From Leucobacter triazinivorans (GTDB lineage: Bacteria; Actinomycetota; Actinomycetes; Actinomycetales; Microbacteriaceae): DNA of 64,000 bases. The stretch spans positions 1 to 64,000 of the forward strand of contig NZ_CP035806.1 in the NCBI RefSeq assembly GCF_004208635.1, written 5' to 3'. Below, one piece after another: positions 6,988-18,231 of this stretch; the first letter of the stretch is position 1; every line of letters begins with the position of its first letter. The notes under the pieces are model-generated. The model was not told the origin of the DNA, did not search any database, and saw only the letters and a list, made by a program, of their open reading frames with translations. A program made the translations under genes and the position numbers.

Positions 6988-8023
6988 CGCAGAGCCCACC
7001 CCGACCGAGTCCGACGCCGCAACATCAGGCGGGCCGGAGCTGCAGCGCACCGTGCTGCTGGACGGCGTCGACCTGGCATCGTTCCTCGGGCATCGAGACC
7101 AGCTGATCGCCGATCTCGAGGCGCAGCACCCGAGCGTCGCCTTCCACGCCAGGGATCAGGTGCTCACGATGCGCGGTCCTGTCGCAGCGGTGCGCACCGC
7201 CGAGACCGTGGTGCGCGAGATCCTGCAGCTCGCACGACTCAGCGGCGCGGTGTCGCGCCGCGATGTGAAAGAGGTCACCCGCATGGTGCACGAGGGCAAC
7301 GGACCCACGGCCGCCCAGGTGCTGAGCGAGCCGATCCTCACGGTGCGCGGGCATGCCGTGCGCCCGCAGACCCGCGGCCAGCGGGCCTACGTCGACGCGA
7401 TCGACAACCACACGATCGTGTTCGGGATCGGCCCCGCCGGCACCGGCAAGACGTATCTCGCCATGGCGAAGGCCGTGCAGGCGCTGCAGCGCCGTGAGGT
7501 CGCGAAGATCATCCTGACCCGTCCCGCGGTCGAGGCCGGGGAGCGGCTCGGATACCTGCCGGGTTCGCTCGAGGACAAGATCGACCCGTACCTCCGGCCG
7601 CTCTTCGACGCGATCGGATCGATGATGGATCCCGACGTCGTGCCGAAGCTGCTGGCCAGCGGCACGATCGAGGTGGCGCCGCTCGCCTACATGCGCGGTC
7701 GCACCCTCAACGAGTCGTTCGTGATCCTCGACGAGGCTCAGAACACCACCCCCGAGCAGATGAAGATGTTCCTCACGCGTCTCGGATACGGCTCGAAGAT
7801 GGTGGTGACCGGCGATATCACGCAGGTGGACCTGCCGATCGCGGCGAGCGGACTGCGCGTGGTGAACCGCATCCTTCGCGGCGTCGACGACATCCACTTC
7901 GCCGAGCTGGGCTCGGACGACATCGTGCGGCATAACCTCGTCAGCCGCATCGTGGACGCCTACTCCGCTTACGACCAGACGGCGCGCGACGGCGTCCCGT
8001 CGCAGAAGGGAGACGCCCGGTGA
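6977..8023 (+). CDS. phoH: PhoH family ATPase
   Basis: A 348-residue PhoH-like protein with an N-terminal KH-like region (about 25-115) followed by the RNA-helicase-like P-loop domain. Walker A is GPAGTGKTYLA (about 153-163) and Walker B is FVILDEAQN. Family members are thought to act in RNA metabolism next to YbeY. The TTG start at 6977 lies inside the HIT gene, and the stop overlaps the ybeY start as GTGA. An alternative start further in cannot be excluded, but the overlap suits coupled translation. Confidence 0.92.
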   Translation: MDPDAEPTPTESDAATSGGPELQRTVLLDGVDLASFLGHRDQLIADLEAQHPSVAFHARDQVLTMRGPVAAVRTAETVVREILQLARLSGAVSRRDVKEVTRMVHEGNGPTAAQVLSEPILTVRGHAVRPQTRGQRAYVDAIDNHTIVFGIGPAGTGKTYLAMAKAVQALQRREVAKIILTRPAVEAGERLGYLPGSLEDKIDPYLRPLFDAIGSMMDPDVVPKLLASGTIEVAPLAYMRGRTLNESFVILDEAQNTTPEQMKMFLTRLGYGSKMVVTGDITQVDLPIAASGLRVVNRILRGVDDIHFAELGSDDIVRHNLVSRIVDAYSAYDQTARDGVPSQKGDAR

Positions 8024-8481
8024 GCGTCGAGATCAACAACGAGTCCGGTGTCTCCATCGAGGAGGCCCGGCTGCAGCGTCTCGCCGCCTTCGTCCTGGAA
8101 TCGCTGCACGTGCACCCCGATACCGAGCTGGGAGTGGTGCTCGTCGACGAGGCCGCCATCGAGCAGCTGCACCTGCAGTGGATGGACGAGCCCGGCCCCA
8201 CCGATGTGCTGAGCTTCCCCATGGACGAGCTGCGGCCGGGACGCGTCGACGCGCAGACCCCCGCCGGCCTGCTGGGCGACGTGGTGATCTGCCCGCAGGT
8301 GGCGCAGATGCAGGCCGAGGCCGCCGGCCACGATCTCGCGCAGGAGACCGCGGTGCTGCTCACGCACGGCATGCTGCACCTGCTGGGCTTCGACCACGCC
8401 ACGCCCGACGAGGAGGCCGAGATGTTCGGCCTGCAGCGCGATCTGCTGCTCGCGTTCGCGATGCACGAGCGATCTCGATGA
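8020..8481 (+). CDS. ybeY: Endoribonuclease YbeY (rRNA maturation)
   Basis: A 153-residue metal-dependent RNase involved in 16S rRNA 3'-end maturation and ribosome quality control. The zinc-binding motif HGMLHLLGFDH (the H3XH5XH pattern) is present near residue 120-130, and the DVLSFPMDE block is typical of the family. The GTG start overlaps the phoH stop and its own stop overlaps the ATG of the next gene, so expression is tightly coupled within the operon. Confidence 0.95.
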   Translation: MSVEINNESGVSIEEARLQRLAAFVLESLHVHPDTELGVVLVDEAAIEQLHLQWMDEPGPTDVLSFPMDELRPGRVDAQTPAGLLGDVVICPQVAQMQAEAAGHDLAQETAVLLTHGMLHLLGFDHATPDEEAEMFGLQRDLLLAFAMHERSR

Positions 8482-9764
8482 CGCTCGGACTCGCGCTGCT
8501 GCTTCTGGCGTCGGCCGTCGTGCTCATGGCCGTCGGCGGTCTGCTCGCGGCGGCCGATGCCGCGCTCGGCGTGAGATCGCGCGCCGAGCTGCTCGCACTC
8601 GCGCAGGTGTCGCCGCGCACGGGCCGCGCCATCCGCGCGATCGCGGAGGACGAGCCGGCGCACGTGAACGCGCTCGGCTTCGCGCGCGTCTTCGCAGAGG
8701 TGCTCTCGGCCGTGCTGATCACGCTGGTGCTGGCGTATTCGCTCCAGGCGCTCTGGCTCGAGCTCGTGATCGCGACGCTCGTGATGACCGCGACCACCTT
8801 CGTTCTCGTGGGATCGAGCCCGCGCACCGTCGGCATGCACCGGCCGGAAGGGGTGATCCGCTTTGCCGCGCCCACCGTCCGGGCGATCCGGGTGCTGCTC
8901 GGCCCCATCGCCATCGGGCTCACCCGCTTCGGCGACCGGGTCACCCCCGGCCGCGGCTCGGCTCGGATCCGAGACGAGCAGCAGCTGCTCTCCATGGTGG
9001 ATCAGGCCGCCGAGCAGGCCCTGCTCGAGGACGACGACCGCGAGTACATCCACTCGCTGGTCGAGTTCGGCGACACCCTCGTGCGCGAGGTGATGGTGCC
9101 GCGCATCGACATGATCACGGTCTCGAGCGAGGACTCGGTGCGCACGGCGCTCGAGCACCTGCTCGCCGCGCGGCACTCCCGGATCCCCGTGATCGCCGGT
9201 GAGGTGGACGACATCGCGGGTATCGCCTACCTGCGCGATGCGAGCGGGTTCGTGCTGCGACGGCCCGAGGAGGCGGAGACGGTGCCGGTCTCCCGCATCA
9301 TGAAGCCGGCGGTGTTCGTGCCCGAGCTGCAGCGCGCCGACGAGCTGCTGCGACAGATGCAGCGCACCTCGAACCACCTCGCGCTCGTCGTCGATGAGTA
9401 CGGCGGCATCTCGGGCCTCGTGACCCTCGAAGACCTGATCGAGGAGCTGCTCGGCGACATCTCCGACGAGCACGACCGCGAAGTGCCCGAGGTCGAATTG
9501 CAGGAGGACGGATCGTTCCTCGTGAGCGCGCGGCTCTCTGCGGAGCGCCTGGGCGAGCTGTTCGAGCGCGAGATCGAGGACGACGAGGTCGACAGCGTCG
9601 GAGGGCTCGTCACCAAGCATCTGGGGCGACTGCCGGAGACCGGCGATACCGTCGTAGTGGCGGGGATCGAACTGACCGCCGCAGAGGTGGAGCGGAAGCG
9701 GCAGCGACTGCTCTCCGTCGAAGCGCGTCGGGTCGAGCGGTCTGATGAGGAGGATGAGGCATGA
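8478..9764 (+). CDS. Hemolysin C/CorC-like transporter-associated protein (CNNM + CBS)
   Basis: A 428-residue membrane protein with an N-terminal CNNM/DUF21 region of about four hydrophobic helices (1-150), a pair of CBS domains (about 195-320) and a C-terminal CorC_HlyC domain (about 335-420). Homologues are linked to Mg2+/Co2+ efflux. Key blocks are VREVMVPRIDM, which opens the CBS pair, LVVDEYGGISGLVTLEDLIEELLG, and DEVDSVGGLV in the last domain. The start at ATG 8478 overlaps the ybeY stop; the open frame continues upstream to 8178 but that part is only the shadow of ybeY. Confidence 0.93.
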   Translation: MTLGLALLLLASAVVLMAVGGLLAAADAALGVRSRAELLALAQVSPRTGRAIRAIAEDEPAHVNALGFARVFAEVLSAVLITLVLAYSLQALWLELVIATLVMTATTFVLVGSSPRTVGMHRPEGVIRFAAPTVRAIRVLLGPIAIGLTRFGDRVTPGRGSARIRDEQQLLSMVDQAAEQALLEDDDREYIHSLVEFGDTLVREVMVPRIDMITVSSEDSVRTALEHLLAARHSRIPVIAGEVDDIAGIAYLRDASGFVLRRPEEAETVPVSRIMKPAVFVPELQRADELLRQMQRTSNHLALVVDEYGGISGLVTLEDLIEELLGDISDEHDREVPEVELQEDGSFLVSARLSAERLGELFEREIEDDEVDSVGGLVTKHLGRLPETGDTVVVAGIELTAAEVERKRQRLLSVEARRVERSDEEDEA

Positions 9765-10729
9765 ACGAGCAGCAGCCGGGCGGGGTTCCGCCGATTGAGC
9801 GAGCCGCAGGCGAGTCGACATCCGACCCCGACGACTTCCGCGCGGGGTTCGTCTCGTTCGTGGGGCGGCCGAACGTGGGCAAATCGACCCTCACCAACGC
9901 GCTCGTCGGCGAGAAGATCGCGATCACGAGCCCGAAGCCGCAGACGACGCGTCGCGCGATCCGCGGAATCGTGCATCGGCCTGACGGGCAGCTCATCATC
10001 GTCGACACCCCGGGGATCCATCGGCCCCGCACGCTGCTCGGCGAGCGGCTCAACGCGCTCGTCGAAGCCACGCTCGGCGATGTCGACGTGATCGGCTTCT
10101 GCGTGCCGGCGAACGAGAAGCTCGGTCCCGGAGATCGCTTCATCAACGAGCGGCTCGACGATTTCCCGCGCGCGAGGAAGGTGGCGATCCTCACCAAGGT
10201 CGACGAGGCCTCGAAGGGCGAGATCATCGACCAGCTCACGCGCCTCGGCGCGTTGCGCGAGTGGGACGCGGTCGTGCCGATCTCCTCGGTGACGCGCGAG
10301 CAGCTCGACGTACTCTCCGATCTGCTGCTGGGGCTGATGCCGGCCTCGCCGCCGCTCTACGAGGATCGCCAGACCACCGACGAGGGCGAGGACGATCGCA
10401 TCGCCGAGCTGATCCGGGAGGCGGCGCTCGAGGGCGCTCGCGAGGAGCTCCCGCACTCGCTCGCGGCCACCGTCGACGACCGCGAGGAGCGCGAGGGCGA
10501 GGACGGCAGGCCCGGACTGCTCGAGATCTACGCCTCGATCTACGTGGAGCGCGACAGCCAGAAAGGCATCGTGATCGGCAAGGGCGGCGCGCGGCTGCGC
10601 GAGGTGGGCGAGCGGTCCCGGCGGGAGATCGAGGCGCTCCTCGGCCGGCGCGTCTACCTGTCGCTCCGCGTCAAGGTGCTGAAGGAATGGCAGCGCGATC
10701 CGAAGGCACTCGGTAGGCTCGGGTTCTGA
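9761..10729 (+). CDS. era: GTPase Era (30S ribosome assembly)
   Basis: A 322-residue GTPase that binds the 3' end of 16S rRNA during 30S assembly. G1 is GRPNVGKST, G3 is DTPGIH, G4 is TKVD and the SSV G5 motif follows. The C-terminal KH domain carries the RNA-binding VIGKGGARLREVG. An N-terminal extension of about 25 residues and a short acidic insert (EGEDDRIAE region) are acceptable variants. ATG overlaps the stop of the CorC gene. It is the last gene of the HIT-phoH-ybeY-corC-era operon. Confidence 0.95.
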   Translation: MNEQQPGGVPPIERAAGESTSDPDDFRAGFVSFVGRPNVGKSTLTNALVGEKIAITSPKPQTTRRAIRGIVHRPDGQLIIVDTPGIHRPRTLLGERLNALVEATLGDVDVIGFCVPANEKLGPGDRFINERLDDFPRARKVAILTKVDEASKGEIIDQLTRLGALREWDAVVPISSVTREQLDVLSDLLLGLMPASPPLYEDRQTTDEGEDDRIAELIREAALEGAREELPHSLAATVDDREEREGEDGRPGLLEIYASIYVERDSQKGIVIGKGGARLREVGERSRREIEALLGRRVYLSLRVKVLKEWQRDPKALGRLGF

Positions 10730-10760
10730 GCTCACACGCGCAACGGAAACAGGGGACCCC

Positions 10761-11135
10761 ATGGAGTACATCACCGATCAGACGCAGATCACCTCGCTGT
10801 TCCAGGACTACGGCGTCTTCGCCATCGTGTGGTACGTCGTCATTGCGATCGCGCTGTGGCGCGTGTTCTCGAAGGCGGGCTACCCGGGCATCCTCGCGAT
10901 CATCCCGATCGTCAACGTCTTCATTCTCGTGAAGGTCGCGGGCTACTCGGCCTGGATGACCCTGCTCTACCTGATCCCGATCGTCAACATCGTGTTCTCG
11001 ATCTTCGTGGCGATCCGTCTCGGGCAGCGCTTCGGCAAGGGCGGGGCGTTCTCGTTCTTCCTGCTGTGGCTCTTCGCCGCGATCGGTTACCTGATCCTCG
11101 GTTTCGGCGGCGCGCAGTACACGAAGCGGGCGTAG
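10761..11135 (+). CDS. Small membrane protein, DUF5684-like
   Basis: A 124-residue protein with four predicted transmembrane segments (about 18-36, 44-60, 63-84 and 93-115). The motif GYPGILAIIPIVNVFILVKV recalls the DUF5684 group of small actinobacterial membrane proteins, some of which are annotated as signal-peptidase-like, though no catalytic residues are seen. AGGGGAC lies 5-6 bases before the ATG. It follows era by 31 bp and could be transcribed with it. Function unknown. Confidence 0.8.
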   Translation: MEYITDQTQITSLFQDYGVFAIVWYVVIAIALWRVFSKAGYPGILAIIPIVNVFILVKVAGYSAWMTLLYLIPIVNIVFSIFVAIRLGQRFGKGGAFSFFLLWLFAAIGYLILGFGGAQYTKRA

Positions 11136-11206
11136 CGCGCCGCTCCCGGAGCTCCCCGACAGGGTGTGCGGCCTTCTCGGGGCGGGGCGCCTCCACCTTT
11201 CTGGGT

Positions 11207-11261
11207 GAGATCCCGATTCTTGCCGGATCCGGTCTGCCGGGGCGGCAGAAAACGGGATCTC
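11207..11261. repeat. Interspersed palindromic element, copy A
   Basis: gagatcccg (11207-11215) pairs with cgggatctc (11253-11261). Inside are gattcttgccgg, the palindrome ccggatccgg and ctgccggggcggcag, which can form further stems. The outer bases gagatcccgatt and cgggatctcg recur in copy B at 12469-12525, on the other side of the DUF559 gene. Confidence 0.75.
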
Positions 11262-11407
11262 GTGGGCCTCGCGACGTCGTTCGGGCCGGCGCGCGGGGCG
11301 GGATCGGACTTCGCTCACACTTTGGCTCGGCCGCCGGTCCGGTGCGGAGCGCGCTGCGGCCCTGGGGATAACCCGGATCGCCCGCGCGTGCGGCCGAGGA
11401 TGGGCGC

Positions 11408-12436
11408 ATGGGAAACTGCAGGCGCAACCGGGCCGACCTTCTGGCAGGCCTCGGGCCAGAGCCCTTCCTCGTCCGAGACGCCGTGGCGCGCGGTTTCACC
11501 CCGCGGCAGATGCGGCACTCCGCACTGACGGCTCCGTACTCGGGGGTACGGGCGCTCGCGTTCGGCGGCGACTCGCTGGTCGAACGGGCCCTCCAGTACC
11601 TGCCCCGGCTTCGCGAGGGCGAGCGTTTCAGTCATGCCACTGCTCTTGCGCTGCTGGGGTGCGCGATCTACGTCGAGCCCGATGCTCCGATCGACGTCGA
11701 GTCGCAACCCGGCACCACGCCGGTGCGGGCCCGCGGCGTGCTCGGGCACCGGGCCGCCCGCGAGTCGCCGCCATTCCTCCTCAGCGTGCCCGAAACCGAC
11801 CAACTGGTGCCGGTGTCGCCGCCGCAAACCGCGCTGCTGCAGGGATCCGCGAGGTTGCCCTTCACCGAGGTCGTCGTGGCGCTCGACGCGCTGATCCGCG
11901 AGACGGAAGCGCGTTTCGATCCGAGCGTCGCTGTGCGCCTGGAAGACGTGCAGGCGCTGCTGGACGCGAGCAGCGGCAGGCGCGGCGCTGCGAGACTCCG
12001 CTGCGCACTCGGTCTTGCGCGCATCGGCGCCGAGTCACGCATGGAGACGCTGACCCGGCTGGCGGGAGAACGCGTCGGCGTCACCGGGTTGAAGCTGCAG
12101 CTCGTGGTCGTGGATCGCGACGGGAGGCGGATCGGACGGTTCGACCTCGCAGACGAACGCTCTCGAGTGCTCTTCGAGTACGACGGGGAGCAGCATCGGA
12201 CCTCGCGCACGCAGTACTTGCGCGACCTCGATCGGCTCGAACGCGCACGAGATGCGGGATGGAGCGTCCGGCTGTTCCACGCCGAAGAGGTGCTCGCTCA
12301 TCCGGATCGCGCGGGTCGGCGGATGCTGCTGGCGACCGGCCGCTCGCCTCGACCGGTGCCCGTGCAGATTCGGCGGCTGCTCGGCGAGTGGCCGTCGCCG
12401 CTGACGGTGTCGGCGCTGCCCCGGAAATCGAAGTGA
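11408..12436 (+). CDS. AbiEi-like N-terminus with DUF559 (Vsr-like) C-terminus
   Basis: A 342-residue protein. The N-terminal part (RADLLAGLGPEPFLVRDAVARGFTP) looks like the winged-helix start of type IV antitoxin AbiEi-like proteins. The last third (GRRIGRFDLADERSRVLFEYDGEQHR, then YLRDLDRLERARDAGWSVRLFHAEEVL) is the DUF559/restriction-endonuclease-like fold with a D...EYDG...H arrangement. Such proteins are very common in Microbacteriaceae and their role is unproven. GAGGA lies 7 bases before the ATG. Related palindromes on both sides suggest it may move as a unit. A related N-terminal-type protein is encoded at 24035. Confidence 0.8.
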   Translation: MGNCRRNRADLLAGLGPEPFLVRDAVARGFTPRQMRHSALTAPYSGVRALAFGGDSLVERALQYLPRLREGERFSHATALALLGCAIYVEPDAPIDVESQPGTTPVRARGVLGHRAARESPPFLLSVPETDQLVPVSPPQTALLQGSARLPFTEVVVALDALIRETEARFDPSVAVRLEDVQALLDASSGRRGAARLRCALGLARIGAESRMETLTRLAGERVGVTGLKLQLVVVDRDGRRIGRFDLADERSRVLFEYDGEQHRTSRTQYLRDLDRLERARDAGWSVRLFHAEEVLAHPDRAGRRMLLATGRSPRPVPVQIRRLLGEWPSPLTVSALPRKSK

Positions 12437-12468
12437 GGGGGGAGTAGCGAGGCGCGGGAGAATTCGCG

Positions 12469-12525
12469 CGAGATCCCGATTCCTGCCGCTCGGGGTGGGA
12501 CGTGGCGACTGAAATCGGGATCTCG
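12469..12525. repeat. Interspersed palindromic element, copy B
   Basis: cgagatcccgat (12469-12480) pairs perfectly with atcgggatctcg (12514-12525), a 12-bp stem around a 33-base centre. The first 20 bases closely match copy A (gagatcccgattcttgccg versus gagatcccgattcctgccg), and the end matches too. It sits 32 bp after the DUF559 gene. Confidence 0.78.
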
Positions 12526-12563
12526 GCGAGGTGGGGCCGGACCTGGGCGGGCGGGGCGGACCC

Positions 12564-12623
12564 GGGCAGGGCAGGGCAAGGGTGGGGTCGGGCAGGGCGG
12601 GGCCGGGCAGGGCAAGGGTGGGG
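12564..12623 (+). repeat. G-rich tandem tract with two G-quadruplex motifs
   Basis: The plus strand carries two runs of four G-tracts: GGG-CA-GGG-CA-GGG-CAA-GGG-T-GGGG at 12564-12587 and GGG-CA-GGG-CAA-GGG-T-GGGG at 12605-12623. Both fit the canonical intramolecular G4 pattern. They are part of an imperfect repeat built from cgggcagggcaagggtgggg. The tract lies between convergent genes just past the DUF2207 stop. Confidence 0.65.
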
Positions 12624-12644
12624 CCGCGCTGGGGCGGAGCGGGG

Positions 12645-14447
12645 TCAGCGGCCGCCGCTGAAGCCGCCGCCCCCGCCGCCGCCCGAGAAGCCGCCCCCAC
12701 TCGAGCCGCCGGAGCTGCTGGACGTGTAGCTGACCGACGAGCTCAGCGAGCTCGTGAAGGACGACAGCGTCGAGTCGAGGCTGCCGAGCCCGTGCGCCAC
12801 GACCGCCGGGTACCAGAGCGGCACGTAGCCCTGCTGCTCCTGGTAGCGCACCGTCAGCACCCGGCTCCACTCCTTCTCCATGCCGAACAGCATGGCGTAG
12901 GGGAGCAGCTTCTCGTAGAGGTGGATCACGTCGACGGTGCCGTCTTGGCGGCGCTCCGCCCCCTGGTACGACTGCAGCATCTGGATCCGGTCGGCTTCCG
13001 CGACGCGGATGAAGAGCCTCACTCCCTCGAGGTACTCCCGCCACTCGGCGCCGACGGTGGTGTACACCCGGTGCTTCGCCGCACTCACGATCGCGAGGAC
13101 GAGCGCGACGGCGCCGATGACGATGCAGACGAACGCCGTCGGGGAGCTGCGTAGCGCGATCCCGAACACGACGAGGATCGCGAGCACGGCGAGCAGGCCG
13201 AGGCCCACGAGGCCCAGGAGTCGCGCGAGCGGGCTGTGCTCCTTCGTGAAGTAGCCGCGCTCCAACGCCTGTGCGGATCCCGCGCTGCCGAGGGCGGTCA
13301 TGCGCTTGCCGAACGACTCGCTCTTCTTGGGCAGCTCGAACGCGGTGCCCGCTTCGAGCGAGGGGAACAGCGACTGCATCGTCTGCCGGTCGAGCGGATC
13401 GGCGGCGCGCTGCGCATCGAGCACGCGGAGCACCGGCTGGGCGGGTTTCGGGCCGAAGAGGCCCTGCTCCGGCTCGCCGTCCTCGATGCGGAGTGCGCCG
13501 GCGATGGCGAGGTGCACGATCTCGGCGGGCACCGGGCCTGCCGAGACGCCGGCGATCGGAGCGGCGATGAGCGGCGGCAGCTGCGCGGGCACGTCGTACT
13601 GTGCGATCACGGTGCCGCGGGCGGTACGGCGGCGGCGGCGCAGGCTGGCGACCGCGACCGCCCCGCTCGCGGTGACGAGCAGCGCGGCGCCGGCCACGAA
13701 GTAGGGCAGCACGTCGAGTGCGAAGTTCGGCAGGCGCTGAGGAGGCTGCACCACGCTCCCGGCGTGCAGGCCGATCGCCGCCGTCACGCCCTCGCGCGCG
13801 CCGAGGCCCGGCGTCGACACGCGGAAGACAGCGCCGTCGCGCTCGATCGCGCACTCCGCCGTCGAGTTCGGTGCGCCGAAGTAGCACCTCGCGTCGCCGT
13901 TCAGCTGCTCGGCGAGATCCTCGGAGAATGAGATCTCGGCGGTGAACGCATCGATCGGCTGGAGATGCTCGAAGTCGGTGAGATCCCAGTAGAACTCGTC
14001 TGCCGCGCCGTCATCGCGCGCGAGGATCACGTCGCTGAGCGTGTATCCGATGACGTAGGTCTGCACGCCGTGCATGTAGCGGTCGTCACCGGTGAGCACG
14101 GCGACGAAGCCGTCCTCGCGTTCGATCTCGAACGGGACCGGGTCGCCCGCCTCGTCGGTGACCGTGAAATCGCGCGGATCGGTCGAAGCGCCCTCGTAGT
14201 CGATGGGCAGCCCGCGCACGAGCCCGCGATTCTGATCGGTGTCGGGGAAGCGCGCGGTGAGCGTCTCGGTGACCTCGGCGATGGCCCGGCCCTCGGCGTC
14301 GGTGCCGATCCGGTACTCGACGTGCCAGCTGTCGTAGCTGAAGTCGGAGACGTCGGCCGCCGCGGGAGCGGCGAGGCCGAGTCCCAGCAACAGAGCGCCC
14401 CCGAGCGCGATCCCGAGAGCCTTCAGCGGTCTGCGCAGCCTTCTCAT
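12645..14447 (-). CDS. DUF2207 membrane protein with Gly/Ser-rich tail
   Basis: A 600-residue protein with a signal peptide (cleavage after about APAAA, residue 31) and an extracytoplasmic beta-rich domain (about 35-230; blocks YRIGTDAEGRAIAEVTETLTARFPD and NRGLVRGLP). A transmembrane helix follows (about 245-265), then a cytosolic segment, two helices (about 405-450) and a cytosolic region (AEWREYLEGVRLFIRVAEADRI). It ends in a low-complexity Ser then Gly/Phe tail. This is the DUF2207 architecture seen in many Gram-positive bacteria; function unknown. TAGCCT ends 7 bases before the ATG, so transcription is probably leaderless, although GGAGGG also lies in the gap. Confidence 0.88.
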   Translation of the reverse strand: MRRLRRPLKALGIALGGALLLGLGLAAPAAADVSDFSYDSWHVEYRIGTDAEGRAIAEVTETLTARFPDTDQNRGLVRGLPIDYEGASTDPRDFTVTDEAGDPVPFEIEREDGFVAVLTGDDRYMHGVQTYVIGYTLSDVILARDDGAADEFYWDLTDFEHLQPIDAFTAEISFSEDLAEQLNGDARCYFGAPNSTAECAIERDGAVFRVSTPGLGAREGVTAAIGLHAGSVVQPPQRLPNFALDVLPYFVAGAALLVTASGAVAVASLRRRRRTARGTVIAQYDVPAQLPPLIAAPIAGVSAGPVPAEIVHLAIAGALRIEDGEPEQGLFGPKPAQPVLRVLDAQRAADPLDRQTMQSLFPSLEAGTAFELPKKSESFGKRMTALGSAGSAQALERGYFTKEHSPLARLLGLVGLGLLAVLAILVVFGIALRSSPTAFVCIVIGAVALVLAIVSAAKHRVYTTVGAEWREYLEGVRLFIRVAEADRIQMLQSYQGAERRQDGTVDVIHLYEKLLPYAMLFGMEKEWSRVLTVRYQEQQGYVPLWYPAVVAHGLGSLDSTLSSFTSSLSSSVSYTSSSSGGSSGGGFSGGGGGGGFSGGR

Positions 14448-14454
14448 GCCCTCC

Positions 14455-14460
14455 AGGCTA
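14455..14460 (-). promoter_or_regulatory. -10 box TAGCCT of the DUF2207 gene
   Basis: TAGCCT on the minus strand ends 7 bases before the ATG at 14447, the spacing expected for a leaderless transcript. It is back to back with the leuA leader promoter, 30 bp away. Confidence 0.5.
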
Positions 14461-14490
14461 CTGGGCGGCGGTCCGCCTCCGCTCGAGTGC

Positions 14491-14496
14491 TACAGT
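14491..14496 (+). promoter_or_regulatory. -10 box TACAGT of the leuA leader
   Basis: TACAGT ends 6 bases before the ATG of the leader peptide, so transcription probably starts at that A and the leader peptide is translated from a leaderless mRNA. No convincing -35 box is seen. Confidence 0.6.
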
Positions 14497-14502
14497 AGAC
14501 GC

Positions 14503-14531
14503 ATGCTGTTCGGCTCGCTTCTCCTTAGCTG

Positions 14532-14547
<16 letters not shown>
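14503..14547 (+). CDS. Leucine-rich leader peptide of leuA (attenuator)
   Basis: A 14-codon ORF, MLFGSLLLSCRDES, with four leucines, three of them consecutive. It starts at the predicted transcription start. Its codons 11-13 overlap the left arm of the following hairpin (14532-14541), so the position of the ribosome decides whether the hairpin can form. Leucine leader peptides before leuA are established in Actinobacteria. Here, stalling at the Leu codons when charged tRNA-Leu is scarce should change folding and let RNA polymerase proceed. The exact antiterminator was not resolved. Confidence 0.8.
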
Positions 14548-16386
<1,839 letters not shown>

Positions 16387-16453
16387 GGCAAGCCATTCGG
16401 AGATATCTTCGAATGATCGGAGTGGCGCGGGGTCGCGTGTCGGAGGTTCGCCC

Positions 16454-16459
16454 TAGGGT
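16454..16459 (+). promoter_or_regulatory. -10 box TAGGGT, leaderless start of ruvA
   Basis: TAGGGT ends 6 bases before the GTG at 16466. With no ribosome-binding site visible, a leaderless ruvAB transcript is likely. Confidence 0.5.
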
Positions 16460-16465
16460 GAGTAT

Positions 16466-17085
16466 GTGATTGCTTCGATTCGCGGGCCCGTGCTCGCCGC
16501 AGGTGCCGGATGGGTCGTCGTGGGCGTCGGCGGCGTCGGCATGCGGGTCGAGGTGCCCAGCGGGCGCGTGTCCCAGGCGGTGCCGGGAGACGAGATCGAC
16601 CTGCGCACGTCCCTCGTGGTGCGGGAGGACTCGCTGACGCTCTTCGGCTTCGCGAGCCAGGACGAGCTCGACGTGTTCGGGCACCTCATCGCCGTGTCCG
16701 GCGTGGGCCCGCGCAGCGCCCTCGGCGTGCTTTCGGCGCTCGCCCCGGCCGAGGTGGCGCGGGCGGTCCTCGCAGAAGACGAGAAGCCCTTCCGAAAGGT
16801 CTCCGGGATCGGTCCGAAGACGGCGAAGCTGATCGTCGTCTCGCTCGCCGGCAAGCTCGTCGACCTCGGTCTCGACGACGTCTCCGACGCAGCCGGGGGA
16901 GACGGCGACCCCGCTGCAGCGGTAGCCGAGGCGGTGCGTGACGGGCTCGTCGGGCTCGGCTGGGGAGAGGCCGATGCGCGGCAGGCGGTGCAGGACGCGC
17001 GCGACGCCGGTGCCTCGGAGGAGAGCGCCGGTCTGCTGCGCGCTGCGCTCGCACTGCTGCAGGCGAGCCGGGGCGGGGCTCGGCG

Positions 17086-17089
<4 letters not shown>
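16466..17089 (+). CDS. ruvA: Holliday junction branch-migration protein RuvA
   Basis: A 207-residue DNA-binding subunit of the RuvAB branch-migration motor. The N-terminal OB domain starts MIASIRGPV, the helix-hairpin-helix motifs include [16 protein letters not shown] and [13 protein letters not shown], and a C-terminal helical RuvB-binding domain follows. The start is GTG; its stop overlaps the ruvB ATG as ATGA. ruvC, which usually precedes ruvA in actinobacteria, is not present here; the upstream gene is leuA. Confidence 0.95.
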
Positions 17090-18102
<1,013 letters not shown>

Positions 18103-18128
18103 GCGCGGTTCGCTCCGCGAGGGATCCG

Positions 18129-18153
18129 CCGCCCGCCGGAAGGATGCGGGCGG
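18129..18153 (+). terminator. Hairpin after ruvB
   Basis: ccgcccgc (18129-18136) pairs with gcgggcgg (18146-18153), followed by ttccc. An 8-bp GC stem between ruvB and the yajC promoter, probably separating the two transcription units. The U-tract is weak. Confidence 0.5.
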
Positions 18154-18171
18154 TTCCCAGTCTCGGCACGG

Positions 18172-18177
18172 TAGACT
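18172..18177 (+). promoter_or_regulatory. -10 box TAGACT of yajC-secDF
   Basis: TAGACT lies 55 bases before the yajC start, leaving a leader with the ribosome-binding site GAAAGGA. No clear -35 box was found. Confidence 0.5.
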
Positions 18178-18231
18178 TCTGAGATCTGTGCCGCCGCACA
18201 CGCATGCGCACGCCCATCGAAAGGACCCCCG

